Of a stretch of 63,914 bases of DNA, positions 11,041 through 20,498 are shown in pieces. Under the pieces are notes generated by a model that was given only the letters and a program-made list of their open reading frames with translations, searched no databases and was not told the DNA's origin. A program made the translations under genes and the position numbers. Source of the DNA: Caldilineaceae bacterium (GTDB lineage: Bacteria; Chloroflexota; Anaerolineae; Caldilineales; Caldilineaceae). Positions within the stretch are counted from its first letter, which is position 1. Every line of letters begins with the position of its first letter. The stretch is from the NCBI GenBank assembly GCA_020433455.1, contig JAGRCP010000082.1, positions 1 to 63,914 of the forward strand, given 5' to 3'.

Positions 11041-12897
11041 ATGATCAACCGTCGTTCTTTATTTTATCACTATTGGGACCGGCTGTTTGTCCGTTCGCCG
11101 CGGGCGGCAATGGGCGTCACGTGGCTGCTCTTGCTGACTCTCTCAGCGCCTCTTCTTGCGCCCCGGGCTACCGTAGCCCAGGACGATCCCGCCCGGACCG
11201 TACCCACACGCAACACGCCCATTAGCCTGGCCGTGCGCCCCGGCGCCCCGGATTGGGTCTTGGCGGGCACCCTCAATGCGCCGGATGAACAGAATCTCTA
11301 TCGCAGCGAAGACGGCGCGGTAAGTTGGCAGGCGTCCAGCGACGGCATGGAGCCCAACATCAGCGTTGCGGGTCTGGCTTTCGATCCCGCTGATGAGGAT
11401 TTTGTCATGGCCGGCGACGGCGCGTTGGGATATATCTATCGCAGCGAAGACAGCGGTGAAACCTGGGAAGAAGCCCCCGGCTTCCGGGATCTCCTGGCCG
11501 CCGACAGCGCGGTGGGCGAAGTCTTCGCCACCCGCAGCGGCCGCACTACAGTCTTTTACGTGACGACCCGCTACGACGCCGTCTACCGCACCACGGACCG
11601 GGGCGACACCTGGGAGCACGTTGAAGCGGGGATGGCGGGTGAGGCGCGCCGGGTGCGCGAAGTGGCCGATTTTAACGGCGTGATGTATGCCGGAACCCAC
11701 GACGGACTCTACCGCCTCAATGAGGATGAGGTCTGGACGCCCGTCACCGCCTTTCCCATTGCCACCATTATTTTTAGCCTGCTTACGGATGAAGATACGC
11801 TCTACGCGGGAACGGCCGCCGGCCTCTATGCCAGTCAGGACGGTGAAGTCTGGGAGCGGACGGCAAACTTTCCCAACGCAATCGTCTATGATCTGATCTC
11901 CACCGGCAGCCGGCTGGTGGCCGCAACGGATCAGGGCATCATCACCGGTCGGGATGCGGAATGGACGGCTGCGCCGCTCAATGACGAAGCGTTCGGCGCG
12001 ACGGTTTATGCCGTGGCCAATACGCCTGAAGCGCCGCGCACCGTTTACGCCGCGACGGAGGGTATGTGGATCGTGCGCAGCGATGATGAGGGGAATACGT
12101 TCCGCTCGCTCCTGCAAATGCCCGAGTTGGATGTGCGCGCCGCGCTGGCTACGGCCACGCCTACGCCTACTAACACGCCTACGCCCACCAACACGGCCAC
12201 GCCCACCAATACGCCCACAGAGACGCCCACCGCGACCTTTACGCCCACGCCCACGGAGACGCCTACGCCGACCTTTACGCCCACGGCCACGTTAACGCCG
12301 ACCCTGACGCCCACGCGTACGCCCCGGCCCACCCGTACGCCCACGTCCACCCCCCAGGTGATTCCTTTGGTCGGGCTGGATGATGCCGTGACCGAGACGC
12401 TGGGCCTTACGGGGACATCGGGGATCAGCATCGTCATTCCATCGCCCGGTTCCGCCGTCACCGCAACTAATGAGCTTACCGCCACGACGTCCATTACGGT
12501 TGATGACGGCGCCGGCGACACCGCGCCAACTGTGACCCCGATCGTCACATCAACCGTCTCTGCTGCCGGCGTCAACGCCATTTCCATCACCGTGCCCACG
12601 GCCGAGTCATCGGTGCCCACTGTGACGCCTCTGCCGCCTACGGCCACGCCCACCGAGACGCCGACCTCTACTGCTACGCCCACGGAAACGCCTCTGCCTA
12701 CGGAGACCGCTACGCCTGCGCCGCCCACCGCGACACCGACGGCTTCACCTACGCCCACGCCCACCCGCGTTCCCATCGACCTGGGCGCGGAACTGTACCG
12801 ACGCCTGCCGCCCGTCTTTGTGGGTGCGGGCATTCTGCTCTTTGTTGCCGTGCTGACTGCGGGCCTTGCCGTTGTGCGCGGGCCGCGCGATATCTAA
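11041..12897 (+). CDS. Asp-box propeller surface protein with Thr-Pro stalk
   Basis: A 618-residue predicted exported membrane protein. An N-terminal hydrophobic segment (about 24-42) follows a basic leader and looks like a signal sequence. Residues about 55-365 form a beta-propeller of sortilin/BNR type with five Asp-box-like motifs ([39 protein letters not shown]). Two Thr-Pro-rich low-complexity stretches (about 371-440 and 534-578) act as an extended stalk. A C-terminal helix (about 595-614) with a short RGPRDI tail anchors it. Function unknown; such proteins in Chloroflexota are presumed envelope binding or scaffold proteins. Only weak GAGA before the ATG. It precedes the MurE-like gene by 15 nt, so the two may be co-transcribed. 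Confidence 0.75.
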   Translation: MINRRSLFYHYWDRLFVRSPRAAMGVTWLLLLTLSAPLLAPRATVAQDDPARTVPTRNTPISLAVRPGAPDWVLAGTLNAPDEQNLYRSEDGAVSWQASSDGMEPNISVAGLAFDPADEDFVMAGDGALGYIYRSEDSGETWEEAPGFRDLLAADSAVGEVFATRSGRTTVFYVTTRYDAVYRTTDRGDTWEHVEAGMAGEARRVREVADFNGVMYAGTHDGLYRLNEDEVWTPVTAFPIATIIFSLLTDEDTLYAGTAAGLYASQDGEVWERTANFPNAIVYDLISTGSRLVAATDQGIITGRDAEWTAAPLNDEAFGATVYAVANTPEAPRTVYAATEGMWIVRSDDEGNTFRSLLQMPELDVRAALATATPTPTNTPTPTNTATPTNTPTETPTATFTPTPTETPTPTFTPTATLTPTLTPTRTPRPTRTPTSTPQVIPLVGLDDAVTETLGLTGTSGISIVIPSPGSAVTATNELTATTSITVDDGAGDTAPTVTPIVTSTVSAAGVNAISITVPTAESSVPTVTPLPPTATPTETPTSTATPTETPLPTETATPAPPTATPTASPTPTPTRVPIDLGAELYRRLPPVFVGAGILLFVAVLTAGLAVVRGPRDI

Positions 12898-12912
12898 CCC
12901 CTTCTCTTTGCC

Positions 12913-14505
12913 ATGCCTTCCACCACATTGGCCCGCATTTTGGCCCATCTCTCACCGCTGGAAGTCCGCCTTCCCGTTGATCCGGCCGCGGTTGTCATTA
13001 CCGGCGTGACGGGGGATAGCCGTCAGGTGGCGCCCGGCGCGCTTTTCGTGGCGAGCCTGGGCGGAAGCGTGGACGGCCATCGTTTTATCGCCGACGCGTT
13101 GCGCCGAGGCGCCGGCGCGGTTATGGGCAGTCGTCCTATCACGGACCTTCCGTCACTTTCCGCTGATTCGCCCTACATCTGCGTAGCGCATCCTCGCCTG
13201 GCCCTGGCCACGGCCGCGGCCGCGCTGCATGATTTTCCCAGCCGGAATCTCATCACCATCGGCATTACCGGCACCGACGGCAAGACCACCACCGCGACCA
13301 TCCTCGAATCAATTCTGGCTCAGGTCGGCCGTGTGGGCGTGATTACCACTGTCGGCGCGCGCATCCGGGGCGAAGAGCAGGACACCGGTTTCCACGTCAC
13401 CACGCCCGACGCGCCAGTGATCCAGGCTTTCCTGGCCCAGATGCGCACGGCAGAGTGCCGCTACGCCATCATCGAGAGTACCAGCCACGGCCTGGATCAG
13501 GAACGCGTCGCGGCCATCGATTTTGATGTCGCGGCCGTTACCAATATCACCCACGAGCATCTGGATTACCATGGCTCCCGGGATGCGTATGTCGCGGCCA
13601 AGGCTCGCCTGTTCCGCATGCTCTTTGCTGCGCCCGCCAAGCCCGCTGTGCCGCGCCTGGCCGTTCTCAACGCCGACGATCCGGGCAGTTATGCCGCCCT
13701 GCGCGCAGCCGTCAACGATGCCCGGGCGGCATCCGCTACGTCGGTTGCACTCTCCAGCTACGGCTTTGCCCGGGATGGCGACGATTCGCCCGACGTAGCG
13801 GCGGGGGACATCCGCTATCAGCCCGATCAGACCACTCTGGTCATCCGATGGTCCGGGGCTGATTTTCCCCTCTCCACAACCCTCATCGGCGATTATAATG
13901 TCCAGAACATTCTCTGCGCAGTGACTGTTGCATTGGGACTGGGCGTTGCGCCTGGGGCCATTCAGGCCGGCGTACGCGCGCTGCCGGGCGTCATCGGACG
14001 CATGGAGCGCATGGACGGCGGCCAGGATTTTCTTGCCATTGTGGATTTCGCCCATTCTCCCGCCAGCCTGGAGCGCGCGTTGACGACCCTGCGCATGCTC
14101 GTTACGCTCCACGCTGACGGTTCGCCCGGCCGTCTCATCGCCGTCTTCGGCAGCGCAGGACTGCGTGACCGGGCCAAGCGCCGGCTCATGGGTCGGGTGA
14201 GCGGTCGCCTGGCCGACTTTACGGTGATCACCGCTGAGGACCCCCGCACCGAGGACCTGGCGGCCATCAACGCCGAGATTGCGGCGGGCGTGGAGGAACA
14301 TGCGTCGGCCGACGGCTTTGTCATCGTGCCGGATCGGGCTGAGGCGATTCAATACGCCGTGGCGATGGCGCAGAAGGGCGATGTGGTTTGCGCCTTCGGC
14401 AAGGGGCATGAACGCAGCATGTGCTTCGGCGAAACCGAATATCCATGGAGCGATCAGCAGGCCATGATGGACGCGCTAAATCGCTTGTGTCATGTTGCAA
14501 GTTAG
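12913..14505 (+). CDS. murE: UDP-N-acetylmuramyl-tripeptide synthetase (MurE type)
   Basis: A 530-residue Mur ligase that adds the third amino acid to UDP-MurNAc-Ala-Glu using ATP in the cytoplasm. The N-terminal nucleotide-binding domain has the DSR motif at the usual place (GDSRQVAPGALF). The ATP loop GTDGKT is at 120-125, and the lysine that is carbamylated in this family is K230 in AAKARLF. The C-terminal domain has HSPAS and GKGHE. At the third-residue-binding motif, which is DNPR in diaminopimelate-adding enzymes, it reads EDPR (442-445), so the added amino acid may differ (ornithine is common in Chloroflexota). Starts 15 nt after the propeller gene without a clear ribosome site. Confidence 0.85.
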   Translation: MPSTTLARILAHLSPLEVRLPVDPAAVVITGVTGDSRQVAPGALFVASLGGSVDGHRFIADALRRGAGAVMGSRPITDLPSLSADSPYICVAHPRLALATAAAALHDFPSRNLITIGITGTDGKTTTATILESILAQVGRVGVITTVGARIRGEEQDTGFHVTTPDAPVIQAFLAQMRTAECRYAIIESTSHGLDQERVAAIDFDVAAVTNITHEHLDYHGSRDAYVAAKARLFRMLFAAPAKPAVPRLAVLNADDPGSYAALRAAVNDARAASATSVALSSYGFARDGDDSPDVAAGDIRYQPDQTTLVIRWSGADFPLSTTLIGDYNVQNILCAVTVALGLGVAPGAIQAGVRALPGVIGRMERMDGGQDFLAIVDFAHSPASLERALTTLRMLVTLHADGSPGRLIAVFGSAGLRDRAKRRLMGRVSGRLADFTVITAEDPRTEDLAAINAEIAAGVEEHASADGFVIVPDRAEAIQYAVAMAQKGDVVCAFGKGHERSMCFGETEYPWSDQQAMMDALNRLCHVAS

Positions 14506-14597
14506 TGTATGATGCGGCTGCTTAATGGCTGCCTCCACAGCGGCTGTTCCCATAATTTTTAGGAAACCCAAACGCCAAATTTTGAAGGAGAAGGCAA

Positions 14598-16250
14598 ATG
14601 CAGGCACGACGAATGACTCTGCCACGCGTTTTGGTTGTACTTTTTGCCGGTTTGTTATTGAGCGCATGCGGCGGCGGCAATACCGGGTCCACCTGGTTCA
14701 ACCTGCCGTCGGCGCCCGTCGAGGTGCAGGAGAACGGCACAGCTTCGGTCTACGGCTTCAACCTCGGGCAGATTTTGGATCCGGCCATGGTCTCGCAACT
14801 GCAAGGCGCCGGCGCGGAGAAGCTCGACGTCCGTATCGGCTATGAAGGCGTCATGCCCCTGCTCAACGGCGAGAGCCTGCCCTACGTTAATTGGGATCAG
14901 GGTTCCGTCGCTGAAGTGCAGAACATCGTCCAGAGCATGCCTAATCTGCCCAACGCGGGTCTCATCTCCCGCGCGCTGCCCATGTTGCGTACGTTCGGCG
15001 TCGGCGTTTCGCTCAACCTCCCCGGCGACAGCGTGCCGAATTGGGACGGCTCCACGCCCAGCATGACCGCAACCGGCGAAGATCAGGCTGCGGTCGGTCC
15101 CGTCAATCTGGGCGGATTGGCCGTAGACGATCAGGGCGCTGTTTCCCTGGACGGCATCTCCCTTGGCGATTTGGGCGCGGCCGTCAATCTGCCGCCCCAG
15201 GTGATGAGCATGGTTCAGCAGCTGGGCGTCAATGAACTCTCCGTGGATACCAGCCCCAACGGAATTCAACTGAGTATGGACGGTCGCTCGCTGCCCGGAC
15301 TTACCTTTGACCCGGCGTCATTGAACCGCGCGCTGGGCGTGGCGGGCGCGTTCGTGGACGCGCCGACGCAAGCCATGCTCGATCAAGCGGCTCCTCTGCT
15401 TGAATCCAGCGACATCAACATGGCCCTTTCCTTCACCGGCGAGCCCACGGGCGAAACCGATCTGGGCAATGTGCCCGTCACCATCAACGAAGACGGCACC
15501 CTATCCGCCTTCGGGCTGAGCATGGGCGATCAGCCTGTGCTGGATGCCGCGACCCTGGGCATGTTGCAGGATGCCAACATCCAGCAGCTTTCGCTTGATG
15601 TGCAGGAGAATGGGCTGAATCTGGCCGCCAACGGCAAGAAATTGCCGTCTGTTTCCTGGAATGAGGATTCCTTGCCCGTTCTTGCCAGTGTGGTCGGCGG
15701 CGTGGCGGGGATCGCGCCCGCCACGTTGGAAAGCGGCCTGGGCGTTCTCCGCAACAGCGGCTTGAGCACTTCCGTCAATCTGCCGCCCAAGGCGGGCGAA
15801 GCCGCCATGGAGATGCCCGAATCGGTCGATTTCACCTACGCCCCGCCTGAACTGGGCGACTTGTCTGCGCCGGTGGTAAAGCTTGATGCCACCCTCAATC
15901 AGGACGGCAGCCTGGCTGAGGCCGCGGGTCTGGACCAGAACGCTCTGGCCGGGCTGGGATTAGGCGGACCGCTGGTTCCGGCCAACGTGATGGCGATTCT
16001 GGATAGCCTGGGCGCGAGCGAAGTCAACCTGACCAGCGATCCCGACATGCTGCACCTTTTCCTGGACGGCAGTGAAGCCCTGACGGTTCAGTACGATCAG
16101 GCGTCGCTGGAGAATGCGCTGGACCTGGCTGTGCCCCTTCTGGGCGACGCTTCTCCCCTCGCCAACCCGGATCTTCAGGAACTGATTCGCACCGTCTTCC
16201 TGCCCTTGCTGCCCGGCTCGGATTTGGACGTAACGGTGCACCTCAACTAA
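14598..16250 (+). CDS. Lipoprotein with four internal repeats, unknown function
   Basis: A 550-residue lipoprotein I do not recognise. The lipobox LLSAC puts the lipidated cysteine at C24. The rest consists of four degenerate tandem units (about 38-150, 168-282, 292-396 and 426-550). Each runs through a G-x-L/V-S-x-x-G-x-x-L-G strand, a proline-containing helix ending in I/L-Q-x-L-x-V/L, an N-G-I/L-x-L-x-x-x-G-x-x-L-P turn, and a second helix. Regular strand-helix alternation suggests a BPI-like or TULIP-like or solenoid fold, but this is a guess. AAGGAGAAGG precedes the ATG. Followed by a perfect bidirectional terminator shared with the convergent O-antigen-ligase-like gene. Confidence 0.7.
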   Translation: MQARRMTLPRVLVVLFAGLLLSACGGGNTGSTWFNLPSAPVEVQENGTASVYGFNLGQILDPAMVSQLQGAGAEKLDVRIGYEGVMPLLNGESLPYVNWDQGSVAEVQNIVQSMPNLPNAGLISRALPMLRTFGVGVSLNLPGDSVPNWDGSTPSMTATGEDQAAVGPVNLGGLAVDDQGAVSLDGISLGDLGAAVNLPPQVMSMVQQLGVNELSVDTSPNGIQLSMDGRSLPGLTFDPASLNRALGVAGAFVDAPTQAMLDQAAPLLESSDINMALSFTGEPTGETDLGNVPVTINEDGTLSAFGLSMGDQPVLDAATLGMLQDANIQQLSLDVQENGLNLAANGKKLPSVSWNEDSLPVLASVVGGVAGIAPATLESGLGVLRNSGLSTSVNLPPKAGEAAMEMPESVDFTYAPPELGDLSAPVVKLDATLNQDGSLAEAAGLDQNALAGLGLGGPLVPANVMAILDSLGASEVNLTSDPDMLHLFLDGSEALTVQYDQASLENALDLAVPLLGDASPLANPDLQELIRTVFLPLLPGSDLDVTVHLN

Positions 16251-16271
16251 CTGCATCAATCTGTAAACGCT

Positions 16272-16308
16272 AAAAAGAGCCGCTTCGCAAAACGAAGCGG
16301 CTCTTTTT
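16272..16308. terminator. Bidirectional intrinsic terminator
   Basis: Perfect 16-bp stem (16272-16287 with 16293-16308) with 5-nt loop CAAAA. The stem ends are A5 and T5, so each strand ends in a T-run. It lies between two convergent genes and can stop both. Confidence 0.9.
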
Positions 16309-16321
16309 GTTTAGGGTGTGT

Positions 16322-18934
16322 TCAAAATGAGTTGGACCGGTGGGGGCGTACCCTTGCGGTCGCCTGTGTTTCGCCGACCAACAAGGCAAAAGCGGCCAAA
16401 TTCCATGCGGCCAGATCGGGCAGCACGGTAAAAGCGTCTACCTGGCCATGGGCAAAACCGGCGATCAGCCCAGCCAGTACGCCCGCATATACAGGCCGTC
16501 TGGTTATTCGTGTAGCCATACGTGTTGCTGCTGTGCAGAACAGGCCCAGCCAGATGAGGCCCGCTATTCCCCAGCCGGTTGCAATTTCCAGCCAGACGTT
16601 ATGAGGATGAAGCAGATTGGGATCCATCTTTGCTCTCAGGGGAATGTGGGCCGGATAGCGCCAGAAAAAGCCGTCAGGACCTTGGCCAAAAAAGGGCGCT
16701 TCCCTCCATAACGCCAGGGCGGCCCGCCAGATCTCCAGACGCTCTACGACCGTGGCGCTGTTTTGCAGCCGCGCACCGCCCAGCATGCCCAGCGTCCCTG
16801 CCAGGATGATGCCGGCTCCGGCCAGAAGAACAAACCGGCTCCCGCGTCGTTTGTCCGCGGGGCGGCGGGCCAGGCTCACGAAGACGATGGCTCCCGCAGG
16901 AACCCCCAGCAGCAGGGCCCCGCGACTGGCCGTCAGCATCAGGGCCAGTGCGACCAACGCGGTTACGCCGGCCGTTACAGTCCGCCGGCGCGATTGCGCG
17001 GCCGCGGTCAGCCCCAGGCCCAGAAAAAGCGTGCGTTCCAGGTAGAGGGCCGTATGGTTGGGAGAAAAATGGGGCCCGACCAGGCGCCGCACGCCGTCGG
17101 CATCCACGCCCGCTCCGAGAGCCCAGCCCAGCAGGCCGTAGAGCGCTGCCAATACGCCCCCGGCAAAGAGCGCATAAGCGGCGGCATGTCGCCGGGCAGG
17201 CGTGGCGAGCAGCAGGCGTCCGGCTGCGTATACCGTCAGCGGCATGATTGTGAGCGTGAGAAGACCGGTGCGGTAGGCCGGCCAGTGCCAGACGTTGACG
17301 GCGGAAAGGAGGGAAATGGCCGGCCAAAGCAGGGCCACTCCATCCGGTCCGTTAACTCGGGTCCACATCTGCTTGCCGCGCCGCATGACTCTGAAGAGCA
17401 GCAGGAGGATCAAAGCGGCGAGAAAAATATAAGCAGGCGGGATGGTCAGCGCGCCGTCAATCAGTCTGACTTCTTTGTGCAGGAAATGAAAAGGCAGCAG
17501 GATGAGGCCGGCGGCCAACCCTGCTGCCGGCTGTAGGAACGTCAACAAGGCAAAGCCTAGCCAGCAGAGAAGAATGAGGGGCGGCCAGGTTGCCGGGTAG
17601 TAGACGATTCCCACGCCCAGCCAGAGGGCGATCTGCACCCCAAGCGGCCAACTCAGGATGGACTGACGCCAATGCCTCCATGGCGTTATCCGCGCAGCGA
17701 CGCTTAGGCGCCAGATCCCCGCGGCCGTGATCGCGGCAATCAAGCCCAGGCTAAGCAGCGCGTGCTGCGCGGCGGGGAAGGAGCTTGCCGTCGGCGAACT
17801 CTCTTTCCCGGTTTCCGTTGCCGCGCGCGTCAGACCCGGCGTCAGCATGAACCCTTGCCACTTATCCGGCTGATTTGAAGGGGTGGAGTCTGTGGCCCAA
17901 GCCATGGCCGTCAGCCACGGCCACCCTTTGACGGCGATTTGTATTGCTTCGCTGGCATACTGGGCCTGATCTTCGGGCGAGACGGTCTTCCATGCCGGAC
18001 TGACCGTGCGATTCCAGCCGTAGCGTACGGCCCAGATTGGCGTTTCCGCTTCTCCTGCCGCCTCTACGGCCCGCCGCACCCATGCAACGCGCGCAAAGTC
18101 GAGGACGTCCTGCCGCTGGGCCGGATGGTCCGGCGCATAGCCGAAACCGAAGGGCTGGACGGCAATGACGTCCAGCCCAGATGCTGCATCCGCTGCCAGC
18201 ATGCGCTGAATAAAGGTGACTTCATCCAGCGCCAGGTGGCCCTGATCCTGGGTAGGGGCCAGCGCAGCGCTGACGATCACGGCATGGCTGTCTGCCGCGC
18301 GGATTTCGGCCGCGGCAGCGCGCAGAAGCTGGGCATAGGCGACGGGATTGACGTGCCGGTTGCCCCAGTGGGGCGCGATGTTGGGCTCATCCCAAATTTG
18401 GTAATAGTGGACCTGGTCAGCATAGCGTTGCGCGAAGGCCCCGGCAAAGCGGGCGAAAGTGCGGGGATCGGCCGGCGGCGCCAAAGGGTTGGCCCGGTCG
18501 TCAGGGGCCCGGGCCCAGGCCGGGGCGCCGTCCAGCACGATGACCGGCTCCAGGCCGGTTTCGATGATTGCCGCGATGAGGGCATCGCTTGCCTGCCAGG
18601 CAAACGCGTTCGGCTCCGGTTCCAGCTCGGCCCAGGGGATGCGTTGACGCACCCACGTAAAGCCGGCATTATGCAGCGAGCGCAGGTGCGCCTGGCGGGC
18701 GTCAGGGGATGCGGACAGGAGATCGACGTTGACGCCCGTCGAGGCAAGGCGGGGCGCATCAACAGCGGCCGGCGTGAGGCCAAATCCGCTTTCCCCCAGC
18801 TGCCGCCAGGCCAACTGTCCGGCGAGCAGCGTGGCCATGAGCAGGCCCAGCAGCAACCCAATCCGCGTCAGGGCCAGGGTCTCCCGGAGGGGATGTCGCC
18901 GGTTATTTTGCAGGGTTGGAGATCGATGAGACAA
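16322..18934 (-). CDS. O-antigen-ligase-like protein fused to a degenerate glycosidase domain
   Basis: An 870-residue fusion. After one N-terminal helix (about 23-42), residues 65-365 form a clan GH-A-like TIM barrel (GH39/GH5 type) predicted outside the membrane. The acid/base motif is WDEPN (E183). The strand that should carry the nucleophile reads WAVRYGW (301-307), with R304 where Glu is expected, so it is probably not a working glycosidase. From about 390 to 860 there are about a dozen membrane helices with the Wzy/WaaL-like TASRGA loop and the HPHN motif at 776-779, typical of O-antigen ligases and polymerases that transfer undecaprenyl-linked glycans. Start is TTG at 18934. It lies 52 nt after the CHAT gene on the same strand. 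Confidence 0.8.
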   Translation of the reverse strand: MSHRSPTLQNNRRHPLRETLALTRIGLLLGLLMATLLAGQLAWRQLGESGFGLTPAAVDAPRLASTGVNVDLLSASPDARQAHLRSLHNAGFTWVRQRIPWAELEPEPNAFAWQASDALIAAIIETGLEPVIVLDGAPAWARAPDDRANPLAPPADPRTFARFAGAFAQRYADQVHYYQIWDEPNIAPHWGNRHVNPVAYAQLLRAAAAEIRAADSHAVIVSAALAPTQDQGHLALDEVTFIQRMLAADAASGLDVIAVQPFGFGYAPDHPAQRQDVLDFARVAWVRRAVEAAGEAETPIWAVRYGWNRTVSPAWKTVSPEDQAQYASEAIQIAVKGWPWLTAMAWATDSTPSNQPDKWQGFMLTPGLTRAATETGKESSPTASSFPAAQHALLSLGLIAAITAAGIWRLSVAARITPWRHWRQSILSWPLGVQIALWLGVGIVYYPATWPPLILLCWLGFALLTFLQPAAGLAAGLILLPFHFLHKEVRLIDGALTIPPAYIFLAALILLLLFRVMRRGKQMWTRVNGPDGVALLWPAISLLSAVNVWHWPAYRTGLLTLTIMPLTVYAAGRLLLATPARRHAAAYALFAGGVLAALYGLLGWALGAGVDADGVRRLVGPHFSPNHTALYLERTLFLGLGLTAAAQSRRRTVTAGVTALVALALMLTASRGALLLGVPAGAIVFVSLARRPADKRRGSRFVLLAGAGIILAGTLGMLGGARLQNSATVVERLEIWRAALALWREAPFFGQGPDGFFWRYPAHIPLRAKMDPNLLHPHNVWLEIATGWGIAGLIWLGLFCTAATRMATRITRRPVYAGVLAGLIAGFAHGQVDAFTVLPDLAAWNLAAFALLVGETQATARVRPHRSNSF

Positions 18935-18986
18935 AAAATCTTCGCTCGTTCAGATGGTGCAACTCAGGCGCGATGCAACTCATATG

Positions 18987-20444
18987 TCAGCCGCCCAGCA
19001 GGCGTATTTTACCGGCTAACTCGGTCAGGTTAGCCTGCATGTTTTTGATGCGCTGATATTTGGCCTGGCGCAGATCGCCTTTTCCTGCGGCGGTTTGGCT
19101 GATGGCCCGCCACTGGATCAGCAGGGCTTGCAACTCGCTTGCGTCTTTCCGCCATCGGTCCAGCAGAAACCGCCTGTCAGATGGCAGGGGATGGGCGAAT
19201 TCTCCAATTGCTTCTTGCTCTTGAGCCAGCCACGCGGCTACTTCATCCACCGCGATTTCAACCGGGTCCTCAGCCGGATCCGGGACGGGATCGCCATCTT
19301 CCTGCGCTTCGGCTATCTTCCGGCCGGGCTCGAAAGCGTTCGGCTTGTCTTGGCTGTAAACCGGCTCATCATCCGTCGGCAACGTAAAGAGCCGTCCGTC
19401 GCCCTGCTGCCACAGTACGGGAATGCCGTAACCGGGACCATCGGGGTTGCGCACGTAGAGCGCTCCCCGCGCCGCGGCCACTGCGTAACCGATCCTTCCG
19501 GGGCAGGGACCGGCTGCCAGCGCCGCGTACAGATAGCGGGAGAAGGCGATGGCGTCTTCATCCAGGATGTCGGACTGCATGGCGATGACGGCGGGGAGCC
19601 CGGCCTGTAAAAGCTGCTGGGCAACAGTAGTGAAGGGAATGGGACCGGCAATCTCTCCGCTGCGGCAGGCGTTGAGCAAAGCCAGGCGGACGCTGGGCGT
19701 CTGCTCCATCATGGCGCGCAGCGAGCCGGACGACGCCACGATCGGCTCGCCGTCTCGCCAGAGCGCCAGCCCGTCATCCCGGCCGTGGGTGATGACGTGC
19801 AGGATATCGCTCTGTTGATCGGCGAGGGCCTGGCGCAAGTCCAGCATATCGAAGCGGCCGCGCAGCGTGCGGACGACCAGCCGGGCGGGCGGCAAAGCCT
19901 GCAATGCATCCTCCACGCGTGCAATTTCGGTTTCGGCATCGATTACGCCGTCGGGATCATCGGGCGCGGCAATGAGCAGCCGGAGAGGGAAGCCTGTCGC
20001 CTGCGCGCGACCCGCTCCCACGTGTCGATAGGCTCGCTCTACGCGCACGAGGGGCGTACGCGTCTGCGTAGCGAAAGCGGTATTGCGATGGGGATCGTAC
20101 AGGTACTCCCACGGCAGCGCGGCCACGGCGGGCGGCGACAGGGCCAGGCAAATCCGCACGCCCCGTTCGTCGTCATTTTCCAGGTCGGACCGGGCCCGGA
20201 GCCATAAATCGCGCACGTCGCCGTAAAAGATTTCGCTAAAGAGCGCGCTGCCCGCCTCAATCAGCAGCGCCTCACCCGGTTCATCCTGGCTTATCGCTGC
20301 GCGTACTTCCTGCCAGGCCGTGACGTTCATGTCCTGGGCGAAGAGCCCTTCTGCCGTATGTTCGCGATAGGCGCAGTGGACGGGATAGGGGGGAGAGTCG
20401 CCGAGAATGGTGATGGTAAAGTTGTTATAGTGACAGATGGGCAT
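18987..20444 (-). CDS. CHAT-domain (caspase-like) protein
   Basis: A 485-residue cytoplasmic protein with a CHAT fold. The catalytic pair is visible: H220 in HVITHG and C260 in LNACRSGE, both after hydrophobic strands, with the upstream LPWEYLYDP motif (about 110-118) common to CHAT proteins. The C-terminal 90 residues are helical and charged, a possible partner- or substrate-binding tail. The frame extends 84 nt further upstream, but that would overlap the divergent membrane gene, so the ATG at 20444 is preferred. Substrate unknown; CHAT proteases act in bacterial defence and regulated proteolysis. No adjacent gasdermin, CRISPR or TPR partner gene is seen. The neighbours are a divergent membrane protein and the glycosidase/ligase fusion. 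Confidence 0.8.
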   Translation of the reverse strand: MPICHYNNFTITILGDSPPYPVHCAYREHTAEGLFAQDMNVTAWQEVRAAISQDEPGEALLIEAGSALFSEIFYGDVRDLWLRARSDLENDDERGVRICLALSPPAVAALPWEYLYDPHRNTAFATQTRTPLVRVERAYRHVGAGRAQATGFPLRLLIAAPDDPDGVIDAETEIARVEDALQALPPARLVVRTLRGRFDMLDLRQALADQQSDILHVITHGRDDGLALWRDGEPIVASSGSLRAMMEQTPSVRLALLNACRSGEIAGPIPFTTVAQQLLQAGLPAVIAMQSDILDEDAIAFSRYLYAALAAGPCPGRIGYAVAAARGALYVRNPDGPGYGIPVLWQQGDGRLFTLPTDDEPVYSQDKPNAFEPGRKIAEAQEDGDPVPDPAEDPVEIAVDEVAAWLAQEQEAIGEFAHPLPSDRRFLLDRWRKDASELQALLIQWRAISQTAAGKGDLRQAKYQRIKNMQANLTELAGKIRLLGG

Positions 20445-20460
20445 AATTTGGCGTCGAATT

Positions 20461-20489
20461 TTGACAGTGGATGGCTTGGCCCGTAGAAT
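20461..20489 (+). promoter_or_regulatory. Near-consensus promoter giving a near-leaderless transcript
   Basis: TTGACA at 20461-20466, a 17-nt spacer, and TAGAAT at 20484-20489. The first ATG of the membrane protein is at 20499, so a start 7-9 nt after the -10 box would leave a leader of only 1-3 nt. No ribosome site is present, as expected for leaderless translation. Confidence 0.6.
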
Positions 20490-20498
20490 GCTGGGGTT

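Noticed and set aside
12150-12360. Direct repeats resembling a CRISPR or satellite array
   Set aside because: The repeats are ACGCCYACN codon runs coding Thr-Pro; there are no spacers.
12045-12833. 262-residue Gly/Val-rich minus-strand frame
   Set aside because: It is the antisense of Thr-Pro codons in the stalk of the propeller protein; the repetition comes from that low complexity.
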